Shown: in pieces, positions 1-14,100 of the stretch
How positions within the stretch are numbered: the stretch's first letter is position 1
Layout of the letters: the number at the start of each line of letters is the position of its first letter
From: Eucalyptus grandis
Taxonomy: Eukaryota; Streptophyta; Magnoliopsida; Myrtales; Myrtaceae
DNA length: 64,000 nt
Assembly (NCBI RefSeq): GCF_016545825.1
Contig: NC_052619.1
Coordinates: 37,015,773 to 37,079,772, forward strand
Direction of reading: 5' to 3'
Notes under the pieces: generated by a model
The model's input: only the letters and a program-made list of their open reading frames with translations
Told to the model about the DNA's origin: nothing
The model's database searches: none
Translations under genes and position numbers: made by a program

Positions 1-190
1 ATAAAGCATATTAAAGTAGATTGCCATTTTGTGTGAGAAAAGATTTAGACGAACGACCTAACACTTCAATTCTCATGGACTGAAGACCAACTTGCTGATC
101 TTTTCACTAAGTCATTGCAAGGTAGTAGAGTAATTACTTTATACAACAACTTGGGACTCTTTAATATTTATGCCCCAACTTGAGGGGGAG
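1..190 (+). mobile_element. Ty1/copia 3' coding tail and polypurine tract (left copy)
   Basis: This is the end of a copia pol gene. One frame reads a stretch typical of the copia RNase H end (DQLADLFTKSLQG, then NNLGLFNIYAPT and a stop), followed by a purine-rich run at 181-190 that fits the polypurine tract. In-frame stops in the upstream part show that it is inactive. The same sequence occurs at 55450-55641 in nearly identical form, where it belongs to the longer copia element at 47-55.6 kb. The rest of this left copy lies outside the window. Confidence 0.85.
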
Positions 191-300
191 TTTTGAAGGG
201 TAGTTTAGTCATCTTCATTATTAGTGAGTCCTAATGCTCACTATATATATTGATGTAATCCACAATTATGAAAATAACAATTTCTTCTCTTTTGTTTACA
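191..300 (+). repeat. 110-bp copia LTR (left copy)
   Basis: The segment follows the polypurine tract directly and ends in TTTACA. Its counterpart at 55642-55751 begins TGTTGAAGGG and ends in CA, as an LTR should; here the initial TG is mutated to TT. A TATATATA run lies in the middle. At 110 bp it would be an unusually short copia LTR, so it may be a shortened one. No 5' partner is visible in the window. Confidence 0.65.
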
Positions 301-1080
301 GCATTTTGTATTGGCATTATCCCTTTTGATAATGGCTAGATGAATGGACTTCACAATAATACCCTGTGCATCATGTCTACCGCCAATGGCGACTGTCATT
401 CCGTTCGACAATAAAAATTGCACATCATCACTTTGTTTAAATGGAAGGAAATGACGGAAAGAAGGTAAATGCGAAATTGAAATCAGAACTGAGATATCTA
501 GACTATTATCCCACAAAAAATGATGAGAACCTTACTATCAACGTTAGAAAGGAAAGCTTACTGATTTTCTCTCCCCTCAATTTGGAGAGATTGTTTCATA
601 CTGGCGAAACTCATTATTTCACTTTCCTCCCCTCAATTTCTTTATGCTTGTTGCTTAGCCTCCTCTTTCCTCTCTCAATCAAAAGCTCTGTAAATGCAAT
701 TGTAGTGTCGGTACAAGAAGGAAATGATTCAGCACTGGTATAAATTAAGACCTGCCATTAACTCTCGAAAACCATACATAAAGAGATTACACATAAATGT
801 GATGATTAATTTAAGTCTATCTAAATAGCTACACGGCACAAGTTGCCCAATCATGCGCAACTCATTCTAAAGGCTAGTTGTACAAAGCTTGACCATCTTC
901 AGAAGTCACTGAAGGACTTCTTCGAGTCACTTGCATCTCCTTCATGAAAGATTGAAACAAACTTCTCTGCATCTAAGCAAGGGTACTCATCAGCACTTCT
1001 GGTTGTTCGGTGTCACTACTACATAGCTTAATTAATGCATGAGAGACTTGACACCACCTGAGCCACTAACGGCATACCGG
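301..1080 (-). other. NOV 3' untranslated and downstream region
   Basis: This stretch lies immediately downstream of the NOV stop codon, up to the copia LTR. Short ORFs on both strands (241-516 and 441-743) show no recognisable domain and are not supported as genes. The whole stretch is repeated at 55752-56536 with scattered small differences. The copia insertion therefore sits only about 780 bp beyond the NOV stop, and the transcript end may have been altered by it. No polyadenylation site can be assigned with confidence. Confidence 0.6.
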
Positions 1081-2124
1081 CTAGCTTGGCATCACAATGG
1101 CCAATTGCAACTTCCCGCGGCGACAGAGTTCAACTGGGTTTGAAAATATTTTGATTTTGTTTTTGGCATGGCCCAGCAAAATGACACGTGCTATGCTGAA
1201 ATTTTGACCTTTCTGATCTGCAAATTGCCACTCATTCGTAGACAGGGAGAACCAATCTTTCTCCTCCGATTGAGTTGTTTTGACTTCTATGTAGTGAAGT
1301 CTTTCTCCATCCTCTACGGTGATGTCATAGGGTAGACCAGTTTCGCCATCTTCATTGACCCACTTAACAGAACTCCGACTGAATTTCTTGGCAAGATGTC
1401 TAAAAGCAACGCGTTCTCCTAGGTTTCCCGTTAACATTGCTTGTTCTGGATCAGGCGTGCTGACATTGAGCATTGTTCTCCCAATCAACTGAGATTGATC
1501 CAAGTCCGGTAGATCAGACACTGGAGTCGTATCAATTTGATTAGCTGAGACATCTGAACAAGAATGCAAATTGCTGACATCTATTGATCTATCAGAAACT
1601 GAAAGTTCGATTGGAGAAGCTGCTGCTACATCTTCAGTCGTAAACTCAACAATCGCCTCATAGCCCCCGCCACTTTCTCCAATCAATTCATGACAAGTGC
1701 TTGTGGTTTTAGTTACTGCCTGTGTCTCAACTTGGCTATAAGGAGAATAAGCTGACCGTGGTGCACTTTTCCAGTCTGAAGGAGGCCAAGTTGAGGTAAC
1801 TCCTGCCCTTCCCTTGGCCTTAAACAATTTTGGCACTTCTCTTGTTGCTGAAAAGCTGCTGTTCTCTAGTGATCCATCATCCTCAGACAAAGACCCTGAG
1901 GAGAGGGCCCACACGGGTTCATCACCTGGTAGGTTTGGCACCTTCTGACTATTCATGATAAAAGACTCTACCTGCTCCTCTCGAGAACCTGACTCTGCCA
2001 TCGTTGTGATCATGTGAAGAAAATTTGCCAAGTGAATGTTCGGAGTGCCATCAAAGAATAGACGAGAAATCTCCATGTACAAGGCATGAGAATCAGACTC
2101 TGGAGTGACAAATAAAGTATTGCC
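1081..2124 (-). CDS. NOV: NOV exon 13 with DUF3883 (residues 2278-2624)
   Basis: The last exon begins after TTGACAG at 2125 with GNTLFVTPESDSHALYMEISR and ends at TAG (1081-1083). The middle is Ser/Thr-rich and variable. The final ~118 residues form DUF3883, a PD-(D/E)XK-like fold; visible candidate catalytic residues are the Asp in GLPYDI and the Glu and Lys in YIEVKTT. A truncated second copy of this exon lies at 56537-57295 and carries 24 bp missing here at 1695-1696, an in-frame difference of eight codons. Confidence 0.92.
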   Translation of the reverse strand, partial: GNTLFVTPESDSHALYMEISRLFFDGTPNIHLANFLHMITTMAESGSREEQVESFIMNSQKVPNLPGDEPVWALSSGSLSEDDGSLENSSFSATREVPKLFKAKGRAGVTSTWPPSDWKSAPRSAYSPYSQVETQAVTKTTSTCHELIGESGGGYEAIVEFTTEDVAAASPIELSVSDRSIDVSNLHSCSDVSANQIDTTPVSDLPDLDQSQLIGRTMLNVSTPDPEQAMLTGNLGERVAFRHLAKKFSRSSVKWVNEDGETGLPYDITVEDGERLHYIEVKTTQSEEKDWFSLSTNEWQFADQKGQNFSIARVILLGHAKNKIKIFSNPVELCRRGKLQLAIVMPS

Positions 2125-5100
2125 CTGTCAAAATCAAGGAGTTATTTTAATACTTAACAGGGAAGGTCATGCTTCTAAGTGATAAGAATGTGGTCCTCTA
2201 CTGCTTGATTAAAAGAACATTCCCCTATTTGTTCACAATAAACCATAGAAATGGTTTAGACAATAACATCACCAGCATCAGAACAGTGCAAATCCCAAGT
2301 ATGGAACAGATTAAACATGTCGAAAATCAGATGAGCCCAACAAGCTTTGGAGTTGGATCAAATTTCAACTTGGAAGTCTCCAAGTGTCACAAAGTGATGT
2401 TCTCATTCTGTACAAGAAACATACATATAACAAAATGAAAGGTAAGAAATCTAGATGTCCACCCTCCGTACCATGCTTGTAGGTTGCTTTACATGTTCTT
2501 TGGTTAAACAAAGAAAAATAGAAATGTCCAGATTGTTACCGAATTCCTAGGACATACCTGAAGAAATGTTGTGGTCTCCAATCGCTTTTTAGAAGCAACG
2601 CTCAAATCCCTTATGATATTCTTATAGTATAATCTCTCCACAACAACAACACGCAAATGACTCAGATTATAAAATCCAGACTGTTTCAGTTTGGCATATG
2701 TGTCAGGATGTTCATAGTAAATATAACGCTGCGCATAAGGAAGAACCCAGTTTACAAAAGAAGCCTTGGAGCTAGAATCCATTAGACCATAATATATGGC
2801 TTCACGAGTTACAACCTGCATAAATGCTAAGTGTGAGAAAGTAAATATGATGATGAGTAGTTTGCATGACAATCTCGCGGTCCCTGAGCATATCATTCTA
2901 ATAATGTGTTTGTGATGGTATCGCTAGTAAAGAATTTGCTATTATAAATAACTAAGTTAATTCTTAACATGAAATCTATACTAAAAAGGAGGCAACTTAA
3001 TAGTTTTTCTTGGAAGCAGTATTTAAATCCCCCAGAACTTACCTAGACAGCAGATTTTTTTGTTTTGGCCAAAACCTAGACAACAGAATGAAACAATACA
3101 AGTTCAACCAATTCGAGAAATAAGTTCTTTTTCACCAAAAATATCTAGTAACTAAAGCGCATTTTTTTATTATAAAAAAAAGCTTTAATATTGTTGTAGC
3201 ATCTAATTTACTTTGGTATATATGAGCATTCCTATATCCATTTTAGTAATCCAAATATTTCAATCGGAAATCTATTATAGGTGCTGAACTTGATATGGTC
3301 ATTCGACAAAAATCTGCTTGTCACTGCATATCTAAGACAATCAGCCACAGCAAAATTAACACATCCTTCTCACTCTAGACTCGTACTCTCCATTTTACAT
3401 TCCATCCTCTATCATTTTACACGTTGGTCACTGTTCACTGAACAATTATATGAAAAAAATATCTTGGTCAACAAGGGGTCACTGATCATAATGTTTGCTT
3501 CCCGGTTCTTTTCTCTCCTAATATGCAATAAAATCATTCCCCAACGTCACTCTGATTAATGGAAATACTGCCAGACCTGGCACCCTTGTTTGTACCTGTT
3601 CGGCAGTGTATGGGTAAGATGCTTTTACTTTAAAAGGAGCTACAGATACTCCAATACCGTGTTGACAGATTTTAAAGACAAAAATAAGAGAGTTTCGTAG
3701 CTCCCTTTTGGTGCCTCTACAATGCACTAGGATAAAAAATAGCTGAGGAACATTCTTTAACATTTTAAGCACTTCTCTGAATAAAGGGGTCCAAGACATT
3801 GCTCATTGCACGGATATTGCACAGTAGATTATTGTACATTATTTTGTTAATGAGTGCCCCTAGGGCACTAGTTAAACATCCAAATAAAGAAATTTTGTCA
3901 TTTCTAAAGCAATGTTTCCCCATGCTATGCACAACCAAAGTATTGGACATGCAGATCTATTTATTGACCAGGCATGGTTAAAAGGGCCATGACGATACTC
4001 GTTAGCAAGACCCTATTGCATAGGAGGGAGAGCAAAATGCTGGCCAAAACCACAAGCGGTTCAGATGATTCTAGCAAAGCTAGGTAAGTGACATCTAAAA
4101 AGCATCCTTGTCAAAAACATATATGTCATGAGAAAATCCCTCATTTGAGTACATCGCATAATAAGTACCATGTGAGTGCAAAATAGAGATGAAAGGCCCT
4201 GGAAACTGTACTTCCCCAGTTCCGACCCCAATCTAGACACAACCTTCCATAATACACCGTGAGATAGAGTTGCGAGCAAGCAAATTACCTTAGAAAATGT
4301 GGGAATCCCTAGAGAATGCATGAGAAGAGGCAGTTTGACAGAAATCATCTCCTTTTCATCATCAGTGAGCTCCCCAAAATGTAGAAGTTCAATTTTATCC
4401 AAACTCCCAAATTCTTTCATTAGCTTCTCATCATCACACCAGCACACAAGTCCGAAGGAAGGGTGCAGAGAAACCCATCTATTATGAACGGTGGGAAGCA
4501 CGGTATATTCTGATTTTTTAAGATATCCACTAACCTGTAAAGTATCCTCAGAACTAACCTTTCCACATTTCAGTTCATCTACCAACTTGAGAAAAACCTT
4601 GAAAACCTGATGCATAAAGCGAAAAAATGGGCTACTTTAGTGACACCTCAATAACCAATAAATGAACAACTTGTAGCACGTACATATTTTGCTGCTTGTG
4701 AAGGCAAAACAGTAGTTGATAGATAAAGCAAATTCTGAAAATGATCCTGGAAAGAAGGAATCTCGTAAACGCCGCATATATTGACAAAAAAATCCCGCAA
4801 GCCTGGATATATATTGCACAATGTCCTGCTCAACAGGCTATGCTTTGCTCCGACTTCACCAGACTCGGAATCAATTTCTTCCATTTGGGTCAATAACTCA
4901 GGTGAATCATGCCAACAAACTTCTTTTGGCAACAAAAATGAGCCCAACACAACATCCTCGACCCCAGAGGCACATGAAGAAGGAATAAATATAAATGGTT
5001 CTGAGATGAGATCTTCAACAATCTTCTTTTTTGAAGTATCAACTTCTTTCCAAAGGAAATTGTATAATTTCGACATCTGTGCAGCACTGGCATGAGAAGA

Positions 5101-8100
5101 AGAAAAAAGTCAACTATCTTGCAGAATAGCAATTCAACAGTAGAAAGAAGGAAAGAAAAGTTTCTTCAAATGAACCACATATGAGGATAAATCCAACTGA
5201 AAATCAGGCAAAAGAATGGGAGGACAATTTATCTTACTTTATAGAGCCAAAAGAAGGCACCTTGCAAGCAATCATAATAGCAGAAGAGATAAATGTTGTA
5301 AAAGTTCCAAGAGTCAGCCAGAAAATCTATTGAGTAAAGTTTTAATGCTTTTGTAAGATACATACCTGATGACAGCTTAAACTTTTTATCTGGATTTTCT
5401 AACAGTTTTACGTAAAAGTGGGACTTTCTTCGGTAACTGGGAGGACAGTTCTTTTATACCTATAAAATGCTATGCATTTCCTAATTTGGCGCAGAAACTA
5501 ATTATTATACTAGTCCAATAAAGAGGATGTAGTTCCAAATTTCAAAGAATTGCACGTTCAGGAAATGATTAGGAGGGTAAAGATGGTAGGAAGATGACAA
5601 CCTCATCAGCGGATTGCAATGACCTCGAAAAGAGTCGAAGAAAGAGCAGAAAGGGACAACTTAATGAATCACATTATATGATAACGTTTCCATTACCCAA
5701 CTTATTAAATACCAAACTTATGAAACTAATAGCAACAATACAAGTTTGCGATGTGAGAATCAGTGTGGGCCAATCTTGACACATTAAATTTCCGGTTTCT
5801 CCACACCAGTAAAAAAACCCCTCCCAATGATAGAGATAACAGCTAGCATGACTTGATGGCCAAAATCATCAGACCTTTCCTTTTCCAGAACCGCACAGTC
5901 AATATAGCATAGATAGTGAATAAATGAATTAAATAGAGCAATGTATTTGGGAGTGCATGAAATGACATATTGAGTATAGACCTCAGGCCAGCAACAAATG
6001 CAGAAAAAAATAATGGGAGAGAATGCCAAGTTTATCCCGTGTTGTTTTCGCTTTATATTTTTGCAAACATGCTGTATATTGGATTGCCTTTTTATTTTTC
6101 TTAAACCTTCTCTCCTTATCAAATGAGAAAATAACAAGAATTTTTTTGAATGTGATGTGGTACCTAGACTTAAAAGTGGTCCCTGATCTTCTCCAGACTC
6201 CCAGCATTTCCACAACATCTTCAATGGTAACACTGGTCTTAAACCCAATATCATGTAAAAGAGCCATACTTCTCACCTGTTGAACAATCCCTTCATGTTC
6301 ATTGACCAAAGTCCACAACAGACAGATTTATATATACTTAAAGATAATCATTTTGCATAACATCAAGAAATGAAGCAAAAGAGAGAGCATTATGTTAATG
6401 ATTTGTTAAGTCAAAGTACCACAATCGATTGGTGGCATTACATTAAAAAGTTGCACTGCATTAACATCAATATCAAGTCAAGCATCTGCTGCCGGTCATG
6501 GGGAAAAAAGTCCTTACTTTTTATTTCTTTCTTGGACGGAGTTATCCTTGCATTTACTGCAGGTTGCCAAGTCAATGAAGCAACAGATGGCACCTGAATG
6601 CTGATATTAACGATACTGTGAAATAACGATTCAGTGCACTTCCATTTATTTTTATTGACTCTACCACTATTTCCACAGTTCTATCCACATGTAAGATTTG
6701 ACAATGGAGGCAATGAATTTTGCATTGATAAAACACTTAGATTAATAAAATTATGAGTCCTAATCCTTGAAGACACCAACATAACATTTCCTGAATCACA
6801 GGGTATACCCACCAATATTGAGATATCAGATGTGACCGCTTGTTTTCTCTTTTTCCCTCCTGTGAATTCTAGTTTTCTTCTTCAGGGTCTACTTTTATCT
6901 AGTATGTGCCATTTCCAATCATTAGATGTCTGCAATTACATTCCTACTCAGAGACCAGAGTGTCAAACACTTCGACCAAAAAACTTTGATGGTATTTACA
7001 TGATTGTTTCACTAATTCCAAAAAGGACCAAGGAAAAGGACCTGCAGAGGCATATATGAAAACTATACACATCAGTAATTGCCACAATCAATTGGATAAA
7101 TACCGATATCTCGTATGTGGATGGTCTATACTTCTGCCCCTCACTCTTCCTTCGGAACTTGTCTCCTAAAACTCTTATCATGTTTCTAGGTTGCACTTCC
7201 AACTAGCATTTTCATGCTGCTTCCAATCATTGTTTTTCTAGAGTTCATACTCAAAGAAATACAGTAAAAGTGTCCTTACAGATCATGGAAGCTCAGTATT
7301 ATCTTAAGATGGTTGTTTCAACACCCCCCCCCCCAAAAAAAAGGGGGAAAAGAGATATAGCAATCATGAAACTTTCAAAATGAGATATCTTGATCTTTTT
7401 GGAACAAATTTCTGCATAAAGTAGTAAAGATTATTTGCACAAAATTGATTATGATTATTAAACAGTTAAAGTAGGTACTAACAAGCCTGAAACTATCTTT
7501 TCATCCTCAAAATTATTTCCATATAGTATCCCCCTATCAAGAGTGTGAGGTCCAGAAAATGGATAACAAGAACATGAGCAAGAAAGAAGTCAACGGTCAA
7601 ATGCTCAGACCTGGTCTGACAGTGGACAGTCCGGATGCACCCAAAGTAATCAGCAAAAGCAAATCCATAATGGAACTAACCTTTGGGACAGCGCAAGGAG
7701 CGAAAGAACCCAAAATAGAGTGCACAGAATCACAGTCGTAGAATAAGTCCTTAGGATAGTGAAGTTTGTCATCAATGCACGAAACAACCCATGGAACACC
7801 ACAGATGCTGTTTAGGAATGAAGATTTGAAGGGTATCCTATTCCCATTGCACTTATCGTTGAAGTAACCTATGGTTTTTTCACTAAAGTAATCATCCCAC
7901 AATTTATCGAAAACCTCTAAGAAAAATTCAGAACCAACTCGATTTCCACTTGCTGACAACAAGGACAATAAATTGTCCAACTCAAAGGATTCCCAATCCT
8001 CAGCTACAGATCCTGAGGAGATGTGGTTTCTGTCCACTCCTGCCTTCCCAAAACATGTATCGGGCATATCAACCATTCTCCGATCAACTTTAACTACTTG

Positions 8101-11100
8101 CACAAACTCTGTGATGCCTATTTCTTCAAAAAATCTCTTCCACTTTTTCTTTCCACCAACAACAGATTTAGTTGAAGAATGCTTCAAGTAGTTGGTGTCT
8201 ACCTCATGCCAATCCAATTGAATGTCGTTGAAAAATTTACGGAGGTCAAAAGAGCTTCCATATTCTTTACCATAATGGATCGGTACCTCAATCGGTCTTT
8301 TGTTGCCCTGTTTTGTTACAATGAAAGCTCTGTTTCTCAACTCTGATATCAGAAAATCTCTTTCAACATGGCAACTGGGGCAGCTAGATTGTAGATGGAT
8401 AAACACAAAGCAGAGAAATTCGGTCAACAGATTGTTGCTCCATCTTGCACTTTTGTCATCACATATAGAAGGCAAGACATGGACCTTCATTATTTCATGT
8501 GTAGATAGACGTTGGACACCCACAATAAGGAGCATCCTGATGATGTTGTCCTTTGAACACATGTCTACACAAGAGATATCCGCATCCAATGCAGTTAAGA
8601 AGGCAGGGTTTACAATGCGGAGTTTTGCATATAACATTGGAAAGGCATCCATTCCATGCTCACTGTCATTCCCAGATACATCAGAGTGCAGCCATATCGT
8701 ATCTTCATCCACTGAGCTGAATGTTCCGTCAGAGAGAGGAATAAAAGGAAGCTTACGGAGGGTTTCTATGATATCTGTGCCCATTCCAAGGTCTCGTGAT
8801 GCTTGCGCTGAATGCACATACATTTTATAAACTGCATTCAGCCATGCAGTCAACCAAGACAAACCCATTGATGGAAGGCTATCCTTTTTCTGGCATAAAG
8901 ACGTTATAATCTGAAGTAGAAGTTTTGGGCCATACTCCTCGACCCCCAATGTCCTTGCCAAAGGATCAGATAGACTTATATCTTTCTTTATAAATCCTAG
9001 GCCAAGATGGTTTTGAAGCAAAAGATCAGGTAAAAGAACTTGAGCCTCTTCATTCCAACCTCGGACAACCTTGCAAGGAGGCACCCATGTAGCTTCATCT
9101 CCTTCCAGAAGTAGACAATTTGAGTGACGTAACTTAGAGATGATCGTTCGAGGAAGACTAGAAAAAAACCCATGCACTTCCCCGATCAATGGAACATAGC
9201 TCATGTAAGCTGTTACAGCTTTTCCTAGATTGTCCCTGAAACAAGGAAGAGAACAGAAAGATCCCTCCGCATTCACGAACAAATCAGGAAACTCTGACAA
9301 CAGCCATTGGTTCCAAGGGTTATCTCCATCAACTTCTTCTCTGGATGAGGGAAGAACAAAATCACCTTGCAGTATAAATTTCAGACCATAAGTTCTTAGA
9401 GGAAGAAATGCAAAAACAGGTTGCATATCAAGACGTGGGATATAATTTCCGTCTGTTGATTCTTTAAGTCCAAATGCCAAGGCGATCTCTGTTGTTTGGA
9501 CATTGCAACGACCGATATTCCCATGTAACTTCTTGCATGCAACAAACCAATTCATTTCCTCCTTACCATATGAAATCCTAATGATGCCATTACCACAAGT
9601 TTCCTTTCATGGCAATATGGGAATCGTCGTGCATATTTCTGAATGTAATACAACGAAGACGATGAAGAAATAGTAGCAAGGCTGGATGAATATCTGAGAA
9701 CATGGATATGAAATTATTGCTTCCAGTTCCTTCTAACAAATCCGATCTGAAGGGAAGAACAATGCAAGTTTTCCAGCAGCTAGTATTGAAATGATCAATC
9801 TTAGCAGATGTGAACTTGCTTAACACATTATGATCAAGAGGAGGTATAACAGTTGGCAAAACAAAACCAATTTGTCCCTCACTTATGTCAAACTTTATAT
9901 GGAACCCATTCGAATGAATCTCAGGTGCATCAGTAACCTGCAGAAGAATTTAAATATTTTTGGTGAAGTTCTTTCAGGATGCAATAGGGGCAATTTGCAA
10001 TGACAATTGATAGCTTTATTTGCATACCATTTAGGAGAATGGTGACATGACGAATTTAGATTTGGCATTAATACTATATTAAAAATCCTAACCCAAAAGC
10101 TTAAGTAATTAGATGAAGAGTACATTCATATAATAGTGCAATCTCATTGCTGACTTTCTGTTTTTTTCCCTTCAAATCCATTTTACTGGCATATTGAATC
10201 CCTAAACCCCTTTTTGGGGTCTGGCAATAAAATAAGTACAGGATTTGCCCAAAGAAAAGGATATGATGGAATTGTATTAGGCATCTCTACTTACACGGAA
10301 TACTGATTTGAAACCTATGCCTTTTTTCCCTATATATCCAGCACTTCCTTTTTTCGTAGAATTGCCAACGTCACATAGTGCTCTAATGTCTTGAGCAGAA
10401 AAGCCCCGTTCATTATTCAGAATAATGATTCCTGACTTCTGAAGGATAAATATAAGAGCTGGCTCAACATTTTCTAAATAGGTATTATCATCAGCATTTT
10501 GAACCTGCAGCAAAAAGTAAATACAATAGAGCATTGAAATTTAATCAGCATTTTTTTTCTGGTATTAAAATATAAATCCCTGTCCATAAGCTTTTTGTCT
10601 AACTACGAGGAATAGATAAAATAAATGTAAGGGGAAATATTGGTTAGGTTTACTGTACTCTGAATCGTAATATAAGATGACTAACACAGAAACAAAAAAA
10701 GTTCAGAGGAATGCAGATAAAGGATGATCACTTAAGACATCTATCTAAACCAGGGGAATCAAATGAAGCTTTGTCAAGTTTATAGAGTTTCAGTCTCCAA
10801 AAATTATCTGAATTAAGTTTATAGAGTTTCAGTCTCCAAAAATTATCTGAATTCGGACTTATCAAATTCAAAATCAAAGGATCTCCTGGAGCAGAAATTG
10901 AAATTTGCAGCATAAGCTGTATGTCCATATTTTCTTCGCATAATTGAACTAGATGTCATGTTCATCAGTAGAAGCATAGAAAGTGCACATGTTGACTAAT
11001 AAAACTACCATAAAGCCATCAAGTTGCTCTTATACATACTATAAGTGTAAGTTGACTTCATTGCATAGTAATAAAAAACAATATACTCTTTGAACATATC

Positions 11101-14100
11101 ACAACATTGATAAGGAAGGCCACTTTCTCTAATGCATATGACTAGGTTTTTGTTTGTTTGTGTGAATAATCAACTGGGCAAAATGATATCATTAACTGCT
11201 CCATTAAGGCAGTCAGTAGTCCTAGGCAGAAGTGGCATTTCTTCCTTGTTTCAGCTTGAGGCTTCAGCAAATCAAGCGTAGACTTTCAGCTTAGGCTGTT
11301 GGAAAAAAATTGACAGGCATTTAACTCGGTTTCCCTTGTTTGTCCACACATGTATGGGCGCATACTAATACCCTAAGGAACTTGACAAGAATGGATGAAT
11401 GACATGACCACAAAAGATCATCGCTGACCATGAATCAGACAAACAACTAAAGCAAAAGCATGAGCGGGCCTCCAATGGGGCAAATGAATATTGTAAACTC
11501 ACAGTACTATCCTGCTAAATGATGACTGCTACAGGCGTGGAAAAACAAAGATCAATGAAAAGTGACAGTGAACTTACTAACTCAAGAAGAAAATGAGAAT
11601 CCTGAGAGTATAACTCCTGGGAAAGACAATGAAGTGCTCTCCCCAGACGGGCATGTTGCTTTTTCAACAAGCTACTTTCTGTACCAGAAAGACTAGGATC
11701 AAGACCAAATTCTTCTCGCCTTATAGATTCAATGATTGAGTAAGCATCCTCATATTCAACGGTTTCATTTTGTGCCAGACTCTTATCAATGCAAACTTCT
11801 GGATTATCAGAACTGTGACAAATTTCATTATTTATGGTACTCTGACCCTTAGAAACAAGAGAGGACACATTATTGTCTTCTTCTGCAGGAGATGATTTTT
11901 GTGGATTGTATATTGCAGACAGTGAATCTGTGCTTGACTTGGAGGTGTCAGCTTTGAATGATGGAGCTTCACCAGGTTTACACATCTCAACATCAGTAGA
12001 GGAGCAATAGACAAGGTAGTCATCAATCCACTCCACAATACCAAGATATAGTCCCACTTCATGAAGCATGATTCGTTCCTCCACAAGTTTACATTCTGAC
12101 AAGATGGTTGAAGGTACATGTTTTATGACAGATTGCATACCGGATAGTAACACATCAGCAGCAAAAGCACGAAACTCTGAAGGAATATAACTGAGGCATT
12201 CAAGAAAATATCTTGATGCAACAAGCACTGCATTACACTTGCCAGTGGAATTCTGGAATGATTCATCCGACAGCTTTGACATACCAGCTGCTTTTTCTTG
12301 CATCTGAAGATTCCAACTGTTGGTCACTTCCTTATCGTCCAAGACGACTTCAAATGCACGACGTGCATGGCATTTTAAAAGAGACAGAGGGACATGTTTT
12401 TGTCCGCCGAGTATTGAGAACAAAGAGAGCAACTGAACCGCTGTTTGGAAAGGCGATGATTGAAGGGCAGATTGCAGAAATAGATCCACGCTGGCAGAAC
12501 TATCAATCCGGATCACATTACCATCTTTCGTCACTAAACACAACAAGTCTGTTCTATTAACTTCATTCAACAACCATCCTACAAGAGGGCCAAGATGTGG
12601 AGCAAACTTAATGTCCCAATGTGACCAACGACTTAAATCTGACAGCATCGGTGCTCTTAATAAGACTTCGATTGCATCCTGAGATGACACTGATTCTAAT
12701 TTTCCTATCTTCTGTGAAACATCGGTTACTCTACCAATGGTTTCAAGTTCAACCACATAATCATCATCATGCGCCAGCATAGCCTGACCATGGACACCCA
12801 TCAATGTCTGAGAGAAAAGGACACATTTTGACATTGCGATGCCTCTGTACTCCCCAACAATATCTAGAAAATTCTCCACTGAACCAACTTCCATTTTGAA
12901 ACTGAGATTGGGGAATTGCTTCAGAAGAAATGTCGAAATCATCTGTTTGGTCACTACTTCGCCGTCCCACAAGCTATTCAATGCTTGTGATATTATTACC
13001 ATCAACTGATGCTGCAGCATGCAAACCTCAAAGTGGGACTTCTCATACATATCACCATTCAAGAACTGTTTCAGCTCAGTAGGCATAAGAGATATGTGTT
13101 CTGTCAGGAAACTGAAAAACTCTCCATGACCAAGTGACTCAAATTCATTAACAAAAAATTGCTTTGCCAGCCAAGAGTCACAGTCAACAAGCTTTCTCAA
13201 CAAATTAACTCTCATCTCCAGAACTGATTTGTTGTTGCTTGTTTTCTCATGATCAAGCTGATAATAAGCACCAATTTCTCTGGTAATGTCTTCAACAGGG
13301 ACACCTATTAATTGATATATAAGTCGATGATATCACAAGACTTGTCTATAAAAGACAACTCAGCATCAACTGCACAAGTGTCTGACATCTCGGAAAAAGA
13401 AAATGGAAAATAAAGGTGAACAATGAACAAAATGCAGTGGCATACAAGCCGCCTGGGTAGAGTGTCAACGAGCACATTTCTAAAAGATCATTCAGTCCAT
13501 TGTCCTTGAGAAACTCAGTGGACCAAATGCACATGAATATCAAAATCGAAAAATGAGTACCTTAATGAATAGTAGATAGTTCATGATAAAATCCAAAGAT
13601 CCCAGGGCAAGATAGCTCAAGTAAAGATGTACAAGTGAAGAAAATTTCATCCAAATGTCATATATCCAGATCAATCTCTGAGATTCCCTCCCACAACTTT
13701 GTTCTAGTTTATAGCTGACTCCACAACTTCCAGTCAACTCATGCATGTAGTCTGTCCTTCCATAATCATGCACATACTCTAACTCTTAACATTTTTTCCA
13801 TATTGATCACACTGCCACCAATTAGAAACATTTGCCTGAAATGAATTTCCTACGCACAAGAAGGGATGTCATGATTTTCTACATCATTTATTTAAAAAAA
13901 TTTGATCTTACATAAATTATCTTATTGTCTAAATCATATCTGAACCACTCCTTTAATCGACCAAGTACTTCAAATCAAGCCTGTCCATAGATATAATGTT
14001 ACAAAATTGTCAAATTTCCAAAATCATGTTAAATGATTGTTTTGTTCAAAGCTTAAGCAATCAGCAAAACTCGTCTATATCTTAATTCAGGCATATCCTT

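Noticed and set aside
441..743. 100-codon ORF on the plus strand downstream of NOV
   Set aside because: No domain; the right-hand duplicate of this region does not keep the frame, which argues against selection.
4061..4288. Extension of the exon 11 frame downstream of its donor
   Set aside because: Family conservation ends at PTFSK, where a donor GTAATT occurs, and exon 12 continues the conserved sequence in phase.
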